Assembly (NCBI GenBank): GCA_964415175.1
Contig: CAYPYG010000006.1
Coordinates: forward strand, 1-64,000
DNA length: 64,000 bases
Direction: 5' to 3'
Source: UBA2231 sp964415175
GTDB taxonomy: Bacteria > Elusimicrobiota > Elusimicrobia > Elusimicrobiales > UBA9959
The position numbers and the translations under genes are program-made. This document shows positions 56,078 through 64,000 of the stretch, one piece after another (within the stretch, counting starts at the first letter, position 1; each line of letters opens with the position of its first letter). Below the pieces are notes generated by a model. It had not been told where the DNA came from. It saw nothing but the letters and a program-made list of their open reading frames with translations, and made no database searches.

Positions 56078-57973
56078 TTAAACCCTCCTGCCGCGGGGCC
56101 GCAGCCCGGCGAAATAAACGGTCTTACCCCCGAAAACTGCCTTCACCGCGCCGGCGGCGGGCAGGCCGCCGAACTTTTTCACGAAAGGTATTTCCCTGAC
56201 GTCCCCGGATTCCCCTGTCGCCTCCAGCAGCCTCCCGCCGCCGGTATAGAACATGACATGGTCTATCTCCCCCGGCCGGCCTCTGGGCGAGGAGAATATC
56301 AGGTCGCCGGGCAGCAGGTCCCGCCAGCGCCGCGACGGGGAGAGCCGCCGCTGGTCGTCGGCGTTGCGCGGCAGGTCCAGGCCGCGGGTGCGGCAGGCCA
56401 GGCTTACCAGTCCCGAGCAGTCCGGGCCGTGATGCGAGCGGCCGCCCCAGAAATACCGGTCGCCAAGGAACTGCCTGGCGGCGGCCAGGATGGAGCGCCG
56501 GAGGGCGGCCTCGCTCTTCTCCGCCGGCGGGAAAGGAACGCAGTCGGCCCTTTTTACCGGCGTCAGCCGTCCGCCGGCCAGCCAGGCGCGCAGCCGGCCT
56601 TTCCCGGCGGGCGCGGCGTAGAAGCGAGTTCCGATGGAGAGAGAAAGTCGTTCTCCGCCGCATACCGCCGCGGCGGATTTCGCGGCCACGCAGTAATTGG
56701 GCGGCGGCAGCGGATCGGCGCGCAGCGAGGCGGAGCGCACGAAACCGGCGTAGCAGCCCGACGGGCCGCGATAAGGGCCCGACTTGTGCGGCTGCTCCAG
56801 CGCCTCCACCCTGGTCCAGCCGCGCGACCGGGAGAGCGGGCGTACTGCCTCGTTCATCAGCAGTTGCGATTCTATCCTCTTCTTTTTCTGGGCCGGGGTG
56901 AAGGCCGGCGAGGAGTAGAGCGATTCCACGGGCGCGGCGACGGCCGCGAAGACGGCCGGGTCGCGGACAATGATATAGGCCGCGCCGAACTTGTTGCGGA
57001 ACCAGGCCCGGGCGAACTCCTCCCGCCGGTAGATCCTCTCGGCGCGGCCGTTCTTCACGGCCGGGTCGTTGCAGACGGCGTTGCCGCGCGCGTCGAAGCC
57101 CTTGAGGAGGACGAAATGGCCGCGCGTGCCTTTTTTGAGCGGCGAGCCGCGCAGTTCGCCCGGCCCGAAGGTGAGGCTGGCGGCCAGCGGCAGGCCGCGG
57201 CGCAGTACCGCTTCGGCCTCGGCGAAAGTGTTGAAGCGCGCGTACCAGGCCGCGGCGCCGCGCAGCGCGGCCGCGCGCGCGTTGAGCGTCCAGTTGCCGT
57301 AGATATCGGCCGCCCTGTCCCTGGCCGCGGCGGCCTGGCGCAGAGGTTCCGTCGGCAGTCCTATGGCGGCCAGCGCCATGGAGACCGATACCGGGCTGCA
57401 CATGTCCTTGCAGCGCGGATGGGGAAGCCTCATCTGCGAGACGGGTTTCACTTTAAGCGAAAAAGAGCCGGCATAAGGACCCCGGTACATCGCGGCGGCG
57501 GAATATGGCAGGGTAGAATCCGTCAGACAGACGGCGGCCAGGAACAGCTCCGCGCGGGAGCCGGCCGGGCCGGAGAACACGAAGCGCAGCCTGAAGGCCG
57601 AGGCTTTCCGGGTCAGCTTCAGCAGGTCCTGGCCTACCTCTCCCTGCGGCAGCGGCCTGGAGGGAACGCTGGAGCCTTCCGCGCCGCGCAGTTCCGCCAT
57701 GGCGAACCACGGCGACCATTTTTTCTGCAGGACCGAGACCTCCGCGCGCAGCGAGCCCGCGCCTTTGACCGAAGCGTTGACGGAGAGCACCAGCTGGTCG
57801 AAAAGCAGGGGCGCCGCGGCGGCGGGGGAGGAGACGGCGGATTTCCCGGGACCTCCGCGCAGAACGGGGCGGCCGGAAGCGGAAAAGGACGCGCGGCCGC
57901 CGGCGCGCCAGCCGGAGAGATCGGACGGCAGGGCGTATAGAACGGTGCGGGAGCGTGTCGGGTCTTTTATCAT
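56078..57973 (-). CDS. C39-like peptidase and NlpC/P60 hydrolase in one protein
   Basis: 631 residues without an obvious signal peptide. N-terminal about 180 residues are beta-rich. A C39-like papain-fold domain (about 185-345) has Cys in HPRCKDMCSPVSVSMAL, His in RGHFVLLKGF and Asp in AVCNDPAV. After a linker and an SH3-like region (about 430-500), an NlpC/P60 domain shows Cys in YFWGGRSHHGPDCSGLVSL and His in EIDHVMFYTGGG. NlpC/P60 enzymes cut peptidoglycan stem peptides. GAGGGGAC precedes the start. Divergent from the SMR gene. Confidence 0.85.
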   Translation of the reverse strand: MIKDPTRSRTVLYALPSDLSGWRAGGRASFSASGRPVLRGGPGKSAVSSPAAAAPLLFDQLVLSVNASVKGAGSLRAEVSVLQKKWSPWFAMAELRGAEGSSVPSRPLPQGEVGQDLLKLTRKASAFRLRFVFSGPAGSRAELFLAAVCLTDSTLPYSAAAMYRGPYAGSFSLKVKPVSQMRLPHPRCKDMCSPVSVSMALAAIGLPTEPLRQAAAARDRAADIYGNWTLNARAAALRGAAAWYARFNTFAEAEAVLRRGLPLAASLTFGPGELRGSPLKKGTRGHFVLLKGFDARGNAVCNDPAVKNGRAERIYRREEFARAWFRNKFGAAYIIVRDPAVFAAVAAPVESLYSSPAFTPAQKKKRIESQLLMNEAVRPLSRSRGWTRVEALEQPHKSGPYRGPSGCYAGFVRSASLRADPLPPPNYCVAAKSAAAVCGGERLSLSIGTRFYAAPAGKGRLRAWLAGGRLTPVKRADCVPFPPAEKSEAALRRSILAAARQFLGDRYFWGGRSHHGPDCSGLVSLACRTRGLDLPRNADDQRRLSPSRRWRDLLPGDLIFSSPRGRPGEIDHVMFYTGGGRLLEATGESGDVREIPFVKKFGGLPAAGAVKAVFGGKTVYFAGLRPRGRRV

Positions 57974-58048
57974 ATGTCCCCTCGGTGAAATATTATCAAA
58001 TATAGCGGCGGCGGGCCTCCGTACTCCCGCTTATGTTAAAATCTCGGT

Positions 58049-58372
58049 ATGACACCGTGGGTATATCTGGCCGCGGCGGGGGTGATGGAAATAGCCTGGG
58101 CCGTGGGGCTGAAGTTCACCCATGGCTTCACCCGGCTCTGGCCCAGCGTCTGGACGCTGGGCACCATGGCGCTGAGCATCTATCTCCTTTCTCTGGCCGT
58201 TCGCTCGCTGCCGATAGGTACCGCCTACGCCGTCTGGACCGGCATAGGCGCGGCCGGAACGGCCGCCGCCGGCATGTTCTTCCTGGGCGAGCCGAAGGAA
58301 TGGATGAAGGTCTTCTGTATATTCCTGATACTGGCGGGGATAGCGGGACTGAGGTTGTTCTCGAAGTCCTGA
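58049..58372 (+). CDS. SMR-family small efflux protein, SugE/Gdx type
   Basis: 107 residues, four helices, with the essential proton/substrate glutamate E14 in AAAGVMEIAWAVGLK. KFTHGFTRLWPS and SLPIGTAYAVWTGIGAAG place it with SugE/Gdx guanidinium exporters more than EmrE. No guanidine riboswitch precedes it. TAAAAT lies 6 nt before the ATG with no ribosome binding site, so the mRNA is probably leaderless. Convergent with the lipoprotein gene (4 nt between stops). Confidence 0.93.
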   Translation: MTPWVYLAAAGVMEIAWAVGLKFTHGFTRLWPSVWTLGTMALSIYLLSLAVRSLPIGTAYAVWTGIGAAGTAAAGMFFLGEPKEWMKVFCIFLILAGIAGLRLFSKS

Positions 58373-58376
58373 AAGT

Positions 58377-58904
58377 TCAGAGCTTGCCTATCACGTCGTA
58401 GACCAGCCGCATGTTGAGGCGGCGCATGGCGGAAAGCAGGCTTTCTTCCGTGGCGGCCGTCCCGCCCGTCACGGGAATGGGTTCTTTTTCGGCGTATTCC
58501 TTCTCGAAAAGCCGCGTCCCGTCACGGTAAAGCGAGGCCTTCAGGCGTATCTCGGCCGAAGGTCCCGCGCGGAAGTCCCGCAGGCTGCTCCGCAGGACCA
58601 GCGCTCCGCCCTCTTCTATCCCGAACCCCGCCTCCCGGAGTTCCGCCTCTATCGAGGAGGAGACCCAGAGCGGGACGTTCTGTCCCGGGGCGCTTATGGG
58701 GGCTTTGCCGAAGAAGGAGGCCTTTTTCCCCAGCCCCTTGTCGGCGCGTTCGTCCTCCACCGCCGCCAGGCTTATGCGGTGGCCGGTGCCCGCCGGCACG
58801 CCAGGGAAGTCAGGCGCGTAACGCAGGGTTATCTCTTTGGGGCCGGCGCAGGCCTGCAGGGCCAGCGCGGCGGATAGCAGTATAAGTCGGCGGTATGTTC
58901 TCAT
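58377..58904 (-). CDS. YajG-like lipoprotein
   Basis: 175 residues from ATG 58904: lipoprotein signal RRLILLSAALALQACAG with lipobox LQAC. The mature part (ISLAAVEDERADKGLGKKASFFGKAPISAPGQNVPLWVSSSIEAELREAGF) has the look of the YajG/DUF4136-like family of periplasmic lipoproteins, which often assemble with envelope transport systems. An open frame upstream passes through the tRNA-Pro and is discarded. Confidence 0.72.
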   Translation of the reverse strand: MRTYRRLILLSAALALQACAGPKEITLRYAPDFPGVPAGTGHRISLAAVEDERADKGLGKKASFFGKAPISAPGQNVPLWVSSSIEAELREAGFGIEEGGALVLRSSLRDFRAGPSAEIRLKASLYRDGTRLFEKEYAEKEPIPVTGGTAATEESLLSAMRRLNMRLVYDVIGKL

Positions 58905-58910
58905 AAGATC

Positions 58911-58984
58911 TGGTCGGGGCACCGGGAATCGAACCCAGGACTCATGCTCCCAAAGCACGCGTGATGCCACTTCACCATGCCCCG
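58911..58984 (-). tRNA. tRNA-Pro (TGG), CCA encoded
   Basis: On the minus strand: acceptor CGGGGCA/TGCCCCG, D-arm TGGTGAAGTGGCATCA, anticodon stem CGTGC/GCATG with loop TTTGGGA giving anticodon TGG, T-arm GGTTCGATTCC, discriminator A and an encoded CCA at 58911-58913. Confidence 0.95.
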
Positions 58985-59009
58985 CTGGCGATATTCTACT
59001 AAATAGGGG

Positions 59010-60314
59010 TCAGGAGTCTTTGCTTATGTAGGCTTCGAGCAGCTTGTGGCGTCGCGTCTTGCGCACAAGTATCGTCAGCCCTTCGAGTTTCAGCAGTTCG
59101 CTGCCCCTGGGCGGGCGGCCCAACCTGCGCTCGACCCAGAAAGCGAGGATATCGTTCTCGGCGGGAGTGGGCAGGCGCAGGCGGCGGAAGACGTCCTTTA
59201 TCTTCGAGGCCCCGCCGGCGATGAGGCCTTCGCCGCTGGGATAGAGATGCGCGGGCAGGCGGTCGTACTCGTCGCTTATCTCGCCCGTCAGCTGGTGTAT
59301 GATGTCCTCCAGCGTCAGCAGGCCCAGCACCCGCCCTTCCTCCCCCGTGACCACGGCCATGTGTATGTTGCCTTCGATCATCTTCTCAAGCGCCTTGGAC
59401 GCGGTCATGCCGCAGGGAAGTTTCTCGATGGGGCGAGCTATGGAGGCCACCGTGCCGCCCTGCGCCCCCATCTTGAGCGCCGTGACTATGTCCTTGAAAT
59501 TGACGTACCCCTTTATGTTCTCCGGCTCTCCCTCCGCGGCGGTCACGGGAAAGCGCGTGTGCAGGTCCATGTGCGCCCGCAGCAGGGCCTCGGTCAGCGT
59601 CAGGGTGATGGGGATGTAGGAGATGGCCGGCGGGGGGATCAGCAGTTCGCCGATCTTCTTGACCGAAAGCCCGGCGGCGGAGGAAACTATCCGCTCCTCG
59701 ACCGGGCCGATCAGTTTCTGCTCGAGGGCCTGCGCCGCCGCCGCCCGCATTTCCTGCACCGAGGCTCTTTCCTCGCGGTGCTCCGAGCGGGGAAGGAGAG
59801 CGGAAGCCAGCCTGACCGCGGCCTTGGTGACCTTCTCCATCCCGCGCACCACGGGGTACGCCACCGAATAAAGCACGCGCATCGCCGGGGAGACGCGCAG
59901 CAGGACCAGTTCCTTGTTCTCTATCGCGAAGACCTTGGGCACCAGCTCGCCGAACATTATGGTGATGGCGCTCAAGGGGAGGACGAACAGGGTCAGGGCC
60001 ACTATGTCGGCCGCGCGCGGGCTGAGCGCGAAGCGGTCCGCGAGCAGCGGGGCGAAGGATTCGTTGATGCCGGCCCCGCCCGTGGCGGCCGCTATGGCGC
60101 CGAAGAGCGTTATGCCCAGCTGTATCACGGAGAAAGAGGCCTCCAGTTTGTTCTTCATGAACAGGGCGGCCGCGGCCCCGGGCGCCTTTTTCCCGTAAAG
60201 TTCCGTCAGCCTGGCCTTGGAGATGGAGGCCAGGGCCATCTCGTAAGCGGCGAAAACGGCGTTGAAAGCCAGCATCGCCGCTATTATCGTCAGTTCCGGC
60301 AGAAAATCGGTCAT
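59010..60314 (-). CDS. CNNM/CorC-HlyC family membrane protein
   Basis: 434 residues: DUF21 membrane domain (about 1-190; AFNAVFAAYEMALASISKARL, FGELVPKVFAIEN), two CBS domains (ISYIPITLTLTEALLRAHMD region and MTASKALEKMIEGNIHMAVVTGEEG), and a C-terminal CorC/HlyC domain (LIAGGASKIKDVFRRLRLPTP). The family handles magnesium or cobalt ions, usually efflux. TATTATATAC lies upstream. Ends just before tRNA-Pro. Confidence 0.93.
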   Translation of the reverse strand: MTDFLPELTIIAAMLAFNAVFAAYEMALASISKARLTELYGKKAPGAAAALFMKNKLEASFSVIQLGITLFGAIAAATGGAGINESFAPLLADRFALSPRAADIVALTLFVLPLSAITIMFGELVPKVFAIENKELVLLRVSPAMRVLYSVAYPVVRGMEKVTKAAVRLASALLPRSEHREERASVQEMRAAAAQALEQKLIGPVEERIVSSAAGLSVKKIGELLIPPPAISYIPITLTLTEALLRAHMDLHTRFPVTAAEGEPENIKGYVNFKDIVTALKMGAQGGTVASIARPIEKLPCGMTASKALEKMIEGNIHMAVVTGEEGRVLGLLTLEDIIHQLTGEISDEYDRLPAHLYPSGEGLIAGGASKIKDVFRRLRLPTPAENDILAFWVERRLGRPPRGSELLKLEGLTILVRKTRRHKLLEAYISKDS

Positions 60315-60363
60315 TTGTCTGTGAGCCCCGTGAAAGTATATAATATTAAACAGCGCTTCATAT

Positions 60364-60434
60364 TCCGGGATAGTGTAACGGTAGCACGAGAGACTCTGAA
60401 TCTCTTTGTCTAGGTTCGAATCCTAGTCCCGGAG
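60364..60434 (+). tRNA. tRNA-Gln (CTG)
   Basis: Acceptor TCCGGGA/TCCCGGA, D-arm GTGTAACGGTAGCAC, anticodon stem AGAGA/TCTCT with loop CTCTGAA giving anticodon CTG, T-arm TAGGTTCGAATCCTA. CCA not encoded. Followed at once by a terminator. Confidence 0.95.
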
Positions 60435-60445
60435 CGCCGATTTAA

Positions 60446-60475
60446 GGAAAACCCCCCTTCGGGGGGTTTTCTTTT
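60446..60475 (+). terminator. Terminator after tRNA-Gln
   Basis: Perfect stem AAAACCCCCC/GGGGGGTTTT (60448-60457, 60461-60470), loop TTC, then CTTTTC. Confidence 0.9.
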
Positions 60476-60535
60476 CGGCCCTCAACGCTCTGTCGGACGC
60501 CCGCGGGACCGTGCTATAATTCTTGCGGGGGATAA

Positions 60536-61429
60536 ATGAAATCCATCAGCCTGTACAGTGCCCGTTTCCGGGTAATAGAATACGTCAGCTATTTGCTGCT
60601 GGCCGTGCCCTGGCTGGGCGGCCTGCTCGGCGAGAATTTTCTGCGCTACACTTTCTCCGGCCTGACGCTGAAACTGGCCCTCAGCGCCGCCATACTGGCG
60701 TTTATATTCCTGCTCCGCGACGTGCGCAGGAAGATACATTCCCTGGACACGCTCAAACAGACCCTCGCCCTTGCGGCTATACACGACCTCAAGGGCCCGC
60801 TGACCGCCATAATAGGAGCTCTGTCGATAGTGGGAGAGCCTAAGATGGACCATGGGATCCGGGATAAACTGCTGAGCGTGGCGGCGCAGAGCTCCAAGGA
60901 CATGGTCAAACTGATACAGATACTGCTGGACACGGAGCGGATGGAGGTGGCGGAGATTCTAGTGCAGAAGCGGCCGCTGGAAGTGGGCCCGCTGATAGCC
61001 GAGTCCATAGCCGCGCTGGAGCCCGTCAGCGCGCAGACCGGGATAAAGCTGATCGTTTCCGCAGACAAAGGCCTGCCGCCGGTGCACGCCGACCACGACC
61101 TGCTTATGAGGGTCCTGGAAAACCTGGTGCTTAACGCTTTTAAATATTCCCGCCGCGGCGGCCGGATAGATATAAAGAGCGATTTCTCCGGCGGGATGTC
61201 CAGATTCGAGGTCTCGGATACCGGCGCCGGGATAGCGCCGGAAGACGTTAAAAGAGTGTTCGAGAAATATTACCGGGTGGAGGGCCAGGAGGCGGATTCC
61301 CGCAAGGGCAGCGGTTTCGGCCTCTATTTCTGCCGCCTCGCGGTCGAGGCGCATAAGGGCAGGATCACCATCGACAGCGTTCCGGGCCGCGGCACCACGG
61401 TGAGATTCGAGATCCCGCCCGCAGCCTGA
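60536..61429 (+). CDS. Membrane sensor histidine kinase
   Basis: 297 residues. Two N-terminal helices (about 15-35 and 44-62) with almost no extracytoplasmic loop, then a HisKA domain with LAAIHDLKGPLTAIIGAL and a HATPase domain: LLMRVLENLVLNAFKYSRRGG, VSDTGAGIAPEDVKRVFEKYY, GSGFGLYFCRLAVEAH. The missing sensor domain suggests it reads the membrane or a partner protein. TATAAT lies 15 nt before the ATG with GGGGGA in between. No response regulator beside it. Confidence 0.92.
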   Translation: MKSISLYSARFRVIEYVSYLLLAVPWLGGLLGENFLRYTFSGLTLKLALSAAILAFIFLLRDVRRKIHSLDTLKQTLALAAIHDLKGPLTAIIGALSIVGEPKMDHGIRDKLLSVAAQSSKDMVKLIQILLDTERMEVAEILVQKRPLEVGPLIAESIAALEPVSAQTGIKLIVSADKGLPPVHADHDLLMRVLENLVLNAFKYSRRGGRIDIKSDFSGGMSRFEVSDTGAGIAPEDVKRVFEKYYRVEGQEADSRKGSGFGLYFCRLAVEAHKGRITIDSVPGRGTTVRFEIPPAA

Positions 61430-61579
61430 AGTCCCTCTCCGCGGACCTCCCACGGCCCGCGTCAGGATTCGAAAGCCGGACGCGCGAGGGCAGCAGCCCG
61501 CAGCGCGGAGGCGCGGATTCTTATGAGCGGCGGCGAGGCGGGAACCCGTGACCGGATCCTGGTCCCGGAACCAATATTT

Positions 61580-61612
61580 AAAGGCCCTGGCAACTATGCC
61601 GGGGCTTTTTTT
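61580..61612 (+). terminator. Terminator after the histidine kinase
   Basis: AAAGGCCCTGGC and GCCGGGGCTTT form an imperfect stem around AACTAT, followed by seven Ts. The 207-nt gap between 61429 and 61637 holds nothing else that I can name. Confidence 0.7.
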
Positions 61613-61636
61613 GTATATTTTCAGCGTCGAGGCGAT

Positions 61637-62122
61637 ATGCGGATAGATTACCTGGCCGATCACAAAGAACTTGTCCCCGCGATAGCGAAATGGTTTTTCG
61701 GGGAATGGTCCTGCTTCTATCCCGGAAAGGGACTGAAGGACTTCGAGGCGATGGTCCTTGAACGCGCCAACAGGGACCGCCTGCCTCTTGCCCTGGTGGC
61801 CATGGAGGGGGCGGAACTGCTCGGGATAGGCTGCCTGAAGGCGAAGGACATGGAAACGCGCCCGGAACTGACCCCCTGGCTGGCCGGGATGTACGTGGCC
61901 CGGGAGCGGCGCGGGCGCGGCATAGGCGCGGCGCTGGTGCGCGCGGTCGAGGAGAACGCCGCCAGGCTCGGTATAGCGAAGCTCTATCTGCATACGCCTA
62001 AATCCGCGCAGTTCTACGCGCGCCTCGGCTGGCGGGTCAGGGAAAGGACCGAATATTGCGGCCGCGGCGTCACTATCATGGAAAAAGAGTTCCCCGCATT
62101 GAAAGGTCCCGGCCGGGAGTAA
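61637..62122 (+). CDS. GNAT-family N-acetyltransferase
   Basis: 161 residues from ATG 61637 with GAGG 5 nt upstream; the frame is open further back across the terminator, which is not coding. IAKWFFGEWSCFYP opening, PWLAGMYVARERRGRGIGAALV with the acetyl-CoA P-loop RRGRGIG, KLYLHTPKSAQFYARLGWRV. Similar small GNATs acetylate amines or antibiotics; the substrate is unknown. Confidence 0.88.
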   Translation: MRIDYLADHKELVPAIAKWFFGEWSCFYPGKGLKDFEAMVLERANRDRLPLALVAMEGAELLGIGCLKAKDMETRPELTPWLAGMYVARERRGRGIGAALVRAVEENAARLGIAKLYLHTPKSAQFYARLGWRVRERTEYCGRGVTIMEKEFPALKGPGRE

Positions 62123-62156
62123 AAGAAGGTCCCCCATACGAACCCCGGTCCGGAGA

Positions 62157-62180
62157 GACCCCCGCGAGGGGGTTTTTTAT
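62157..62180 (+). terminator. Terminator after the acetyltransferase
   Basis: CCCCC-GCGA-GGGGG (62159-62172) with a GNRA loop and six Ts. The 62181-62334 gap that follows shows no clear promoter. Confidence 0.85.
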
Positions 62181-62334
62181 TTGAGGTGAAACTTTCCGGC
62201 CCCGGCCGCATCTAAGTTTCGACGGGATATACCGGAGGCGCGGATGCAGGGTATGGACACGGCGGCGGCGGTGACGGCGGGCGGGGAGCGCTGGTCGGCC
62301 TGCTTTTCGCGGTACGATGAACAACGGAGGAACG

Positions 62335-62688
62335 ATGCAGATCATAAATACGGATACATTCAAGGCCAAGGTATTCGATTTCGCCAGGAGCAAGGAGTGG
62401 AAGTTCGCGGGCGAGAGGCCCTGCATAGTGGATTTCTACGCCGACTGGTGCGGGCCGTGCAAGATGCTCGCGCCGGTGCTGGAGGAGCTCTCGGAGAAAT
62501 ACGCCGGCAAGCTCGATATCTACAAGGTGAATACCGACCAGGAGCAGGAACTGGCCGCGTCCTTCGGCATACAGAGCATCCCCAGCCTGCTCTTCGTGCC
62601 TATGACCGGGAAGCCGCAGATGGCGCAGGGCCTGCTTCCGAAAGAGGAGCTGGAGAAGGTCATCGGAGAGGTGCTCGGGGTCGTATAG
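62335..62688 (+). CDS. Thioredoxin
   Basis: 117 residues from ATG 62335, which has CGGAGG 4 nt upstream; an ATG six codons earlier lies before this site and is less likely. Active site FYADWCGPCKMLAPVLEEL (C39, C42) and the cis-proline loop SIPSLLFV. An extra Cys30 sits on the strand before the active site. Could reduce the thiol peroxidase at 4414. Confidence 0.96.
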   Translation: MQIINTDTFKAKVFDFARSKEWKFAGERPCIVDFYADWCGPCKMLAPVLEELSEKYAGKLDIYKVNTDQEQELAASFGIQSIPSLLFVPMTGKPQMAQGLLPKEELEKVIGEVLGVV

Positions 62689-62713
62689 CCGTTCCCGTGA
62701 ATAGAGGCGAAAA

Positions 62714-62745
62714 GGTCCCCGGCCCGGCGCCGGGGACTTTTTTTG
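62714..62745 (+). terminator. Terminator after thioredoxin
   Basis: GTCCCCGGC/GCCGGGGAC (62715-62723, 62729-62737), loop CCGGC, then a run of seven Ts. Confidence 0.92.
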
Positions 62746-62854
62746 CCGCCTGAAGGGGGGGGAGGGGGCCTGGGTCCTTCGACCCTTGCGGACCGGGCGG
62801 TCAGGGGCCAGACTATTACTGTTACGGTATCCTATAAAGGCGCGGAGAACATCT

Positions 62855-64000
62855 ATGAAGAACAAACTAGTGGTTTTCACCTTCCTGGCCTGCGCGGTGT
62901 CGGCCGGACTGCTCCTCTTCCCGGACGGCCGCCCCGGGGACGTCCCGGGAGACTTGCGCGACGCGCCCGCGGATTTCGGCTATTTTGACCGCGCCGATAT
63001 CGAGGACATGGACGTGCCCGTCCCGGCCGCCGCCCAGGCGGAGCCGGTGCGTTCCGGCTATCAGCCGGTAGCTATCTACGGCGACAATACCCTAGACGAT
63101 TACTACAAAGTGGACAAGTCGCTGCAGGAACTGGCCGATTCCGTAGTGGCTCTCATGGACAAGAGCGCGATCGCTTACGACGAGGCCAGCGGCGCGTACA
63201 AGCCGCTCAAGCTTTCCACCGTCGACAGGAGGATGGGTCTGAGCAGCGGCGCCGAGTTCTCCGGCCAGAAATCCCTCTCTTTCTGCTCCGGGGCGCTGGT
63301 TTCCAGGGACCTGGTGCTGACCGCCGGCCACTGCATCAACAACGATCCCTCTCACGCGCACTATTTCAACAAAGTCTACGTGGTCTTCGGCTGGCGGCAG
63401 ACGGGGCGGGGGGAGTACGACCAGACTTTCTCTCCCGACCAGGTCTACGAAGTGGAGAGGCTCCTGGCGCACAAGCTCGACGGCTCCATCGGGAACATGG
63501 ACACGTACCGGGATTACGCGCTTATCTCGCTCAAACGGCCGGTCCCGGGCAGGTCGCCGCTGACCATCGAGAGGTCGCACGGCGAGGGCCTGAGGGAGGG
63601 CGCCTACGTCTTCGCCTCCGGTTATCCCATGGGCATGAGCGTCAAGGTCACCGACCCGGGCGACGCCACGATCAGGGAGATAGGCCGCAACGGGTACGCC
63701 ACCGACCTCGACGCGTTCGGCGGCTCGTCGGGCGGCCCGGTGTTCGATTCCGTCAGCAGGCGCATCTGCGGCGTGGTGATAACCGCCAACGCCAAACAGT
63801 TCAAATACACCGTCCGCAGGGAATTCTCCCTGCGCTACCGCGAGGACGCCGACCCTTCCGCGACGCTGGACCTGGTGCGGGAGGAGGGGGGGAAAGTGCT
63901 GGTCGTGCCGCAGGGCGACCTGGAGGCCGTGACGAACTCGCTGCGGAGCGTCGGCTGCGGGATAACCGCCGAGAGGGGCGGCGGCCTGATCACCTTCCCG
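62855..64000 (+). CDS. Secreted trypsin/V8-like serine protease, 3' truncated by window
   Basis: 382 codons visible and still open. Start ATG 62855 with CGGAG 9 nt upstream; signal peptide about 1-20 (VVFTFLACAVSAGLLLF). A 70-residue acidic propeptide-like stretch precedes the chymotrypsin-fold domain: His159 in LVLTAGHCIN, Asp220 in YRDYALISLKRP, Ser292 in FGGSSGGPVFDS. Two cysteines (C144, C160) flank the His site and probably form a disulfide. All three catalytic residues are intact. Downstream part outside the window is unknown. Confidence 0.92.
   Translation, partial: MKNKLVVFTFLACAVSAGLLLFPDGRPGDVPGDLRDAPADFGYFDRADIEDMDVPVPAAAQAEPVRSGYQPVAIYGDNTLDDYYKVDKSLQELADSVVALMDKSAIAYDEASGAYKPLKLSTVDRRMGLSSGAEFSGQKSLSFCSGALVSRDLVLTAGHCINNDPSHAHYFNKVYVVFGWRQTGRGEYDQTFSPDQVYEVERLLAHKLDGSIGNMDTYRDYALISLKRPVPGRSPLTIERSHGEGLREGAYVFASGYPMGMSVKVTDPGDATIREIGRNGYATDLDAFGGSSGGPVFDSVSRRICGVVITANAKQFKYTVRREFSLRYREDADPSATLDLVREEGGKVLVVPQGDLEAVTNSLRSVGCGITAERGGGLITFP

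Noticed and set aside
57974..58048. Guanidine riboswitch before the SugE-like gene
   Set aside because: The gap is too short after the -10 box and lacks the ykkC-type conserved core.

Overview
The window is GC-rich chromosomal DNA from a Gram-negative, probably anaerobic or oxygen-sensitive bacterium. Evidence for this: a five-gene oxygen-defence cluster (rubrerythrin, thiol peroxidase, desulfoferrodoxin, ferritin-like protein, rubredoxin), an anaerobe-type hybrid-cluster protein with an Rrf2 regulator, a two-subunit glycine decarboxylase (GcvPA/GcvPB), AsmA-like and PorV/UPF0164-like envelope proteins, and a secreted protein ending in a YPNP-type (T9SS type A-like) domain. This mix fits Elusimicrobiota or a related lineage, but that placement is inference; no rRNA or marker gene is present to settle it.

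Layout. 1-3.3 kb (+): end of a MacB-type ABC exporter (ATPase, permease) and a GT39-like membrane glycosyltransferase. 3.4-6.4 kb (-): oxygen-defence genes and a TIGR02757 protein. 6.39-6.65 kb: a 266-bp symmetric inverted-repeat element that appears to have inserted into the U-tract of the hcp terminator. 6.7-8.8 kb (-): rrf2-hcp operon with a clear promoter and overlapping operator. 8.9-10.6 kb: PAS histidine kinase, tRNA-Phe, stand-alone receiver. 10.6-25.4 kb (-): one long run of codirectional genes, rlmI-like, SAM hydrolase, pyrE, two AsmA-like genes, an M50-like membrane protease, a receiver, and a complete glycine-cleavage set (gcvT, gcvH, gcvPA, gcvPB, lpd, a lipoate ligase) with exonuclease III. 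25.4-30.0 kb (+): a four-gene, overlapping operon of secreted or outer-membrane proteins. 30.0-32.8 kb (-): PilZ-like protein, degenerate receiver/TM/beta-propeller, PorV-LysM fusion. 32.9-38.1 kb (+): amidase, GAF-PAS protein, PIF1-like helicase with WYL-like tail, small Cys-rich protein, ORF6N protein.

38.2-51.6 kb is a complete type I-C CRISPR-Cas locus, cas3-cas5-cas8c-cas7-cas4-cas1-cas2, with an internal Cas11c start inside cas8c, followed by a leader and an array that I count by hand as 88 repeats and 87 spacers of 33-36 nt. The last three repeats are degenerate, the final two with a paired base change that keeps the hairpin, and a single 29-nt type I-E-like repeat lies 67 nt beyond the array. 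Two spacers come from the same site of what look like two virus variants differing by one codon, and other spacers read as an integrase active-site box, a Mu-like head-protein start and a capsid-like motif.

52.2-58.0 kb (-): cstA, nth, gapN and a C39+NlpC/P60 double cell-wall/peptide hydrolase. 58.0-64 kb: SMR transporter, lipoprotein, tRNA-Pro, CNNM/CorC protein, tRNA-Gln, histidine kinase, acetyltransferase, thioredoxin and a truncated secreted serine protease. Across the window at least six genes have a -10 box only 6-7 nt before the ATG and no Shine-Dalgarno, suggesting that leaderless mRNAs are common here.
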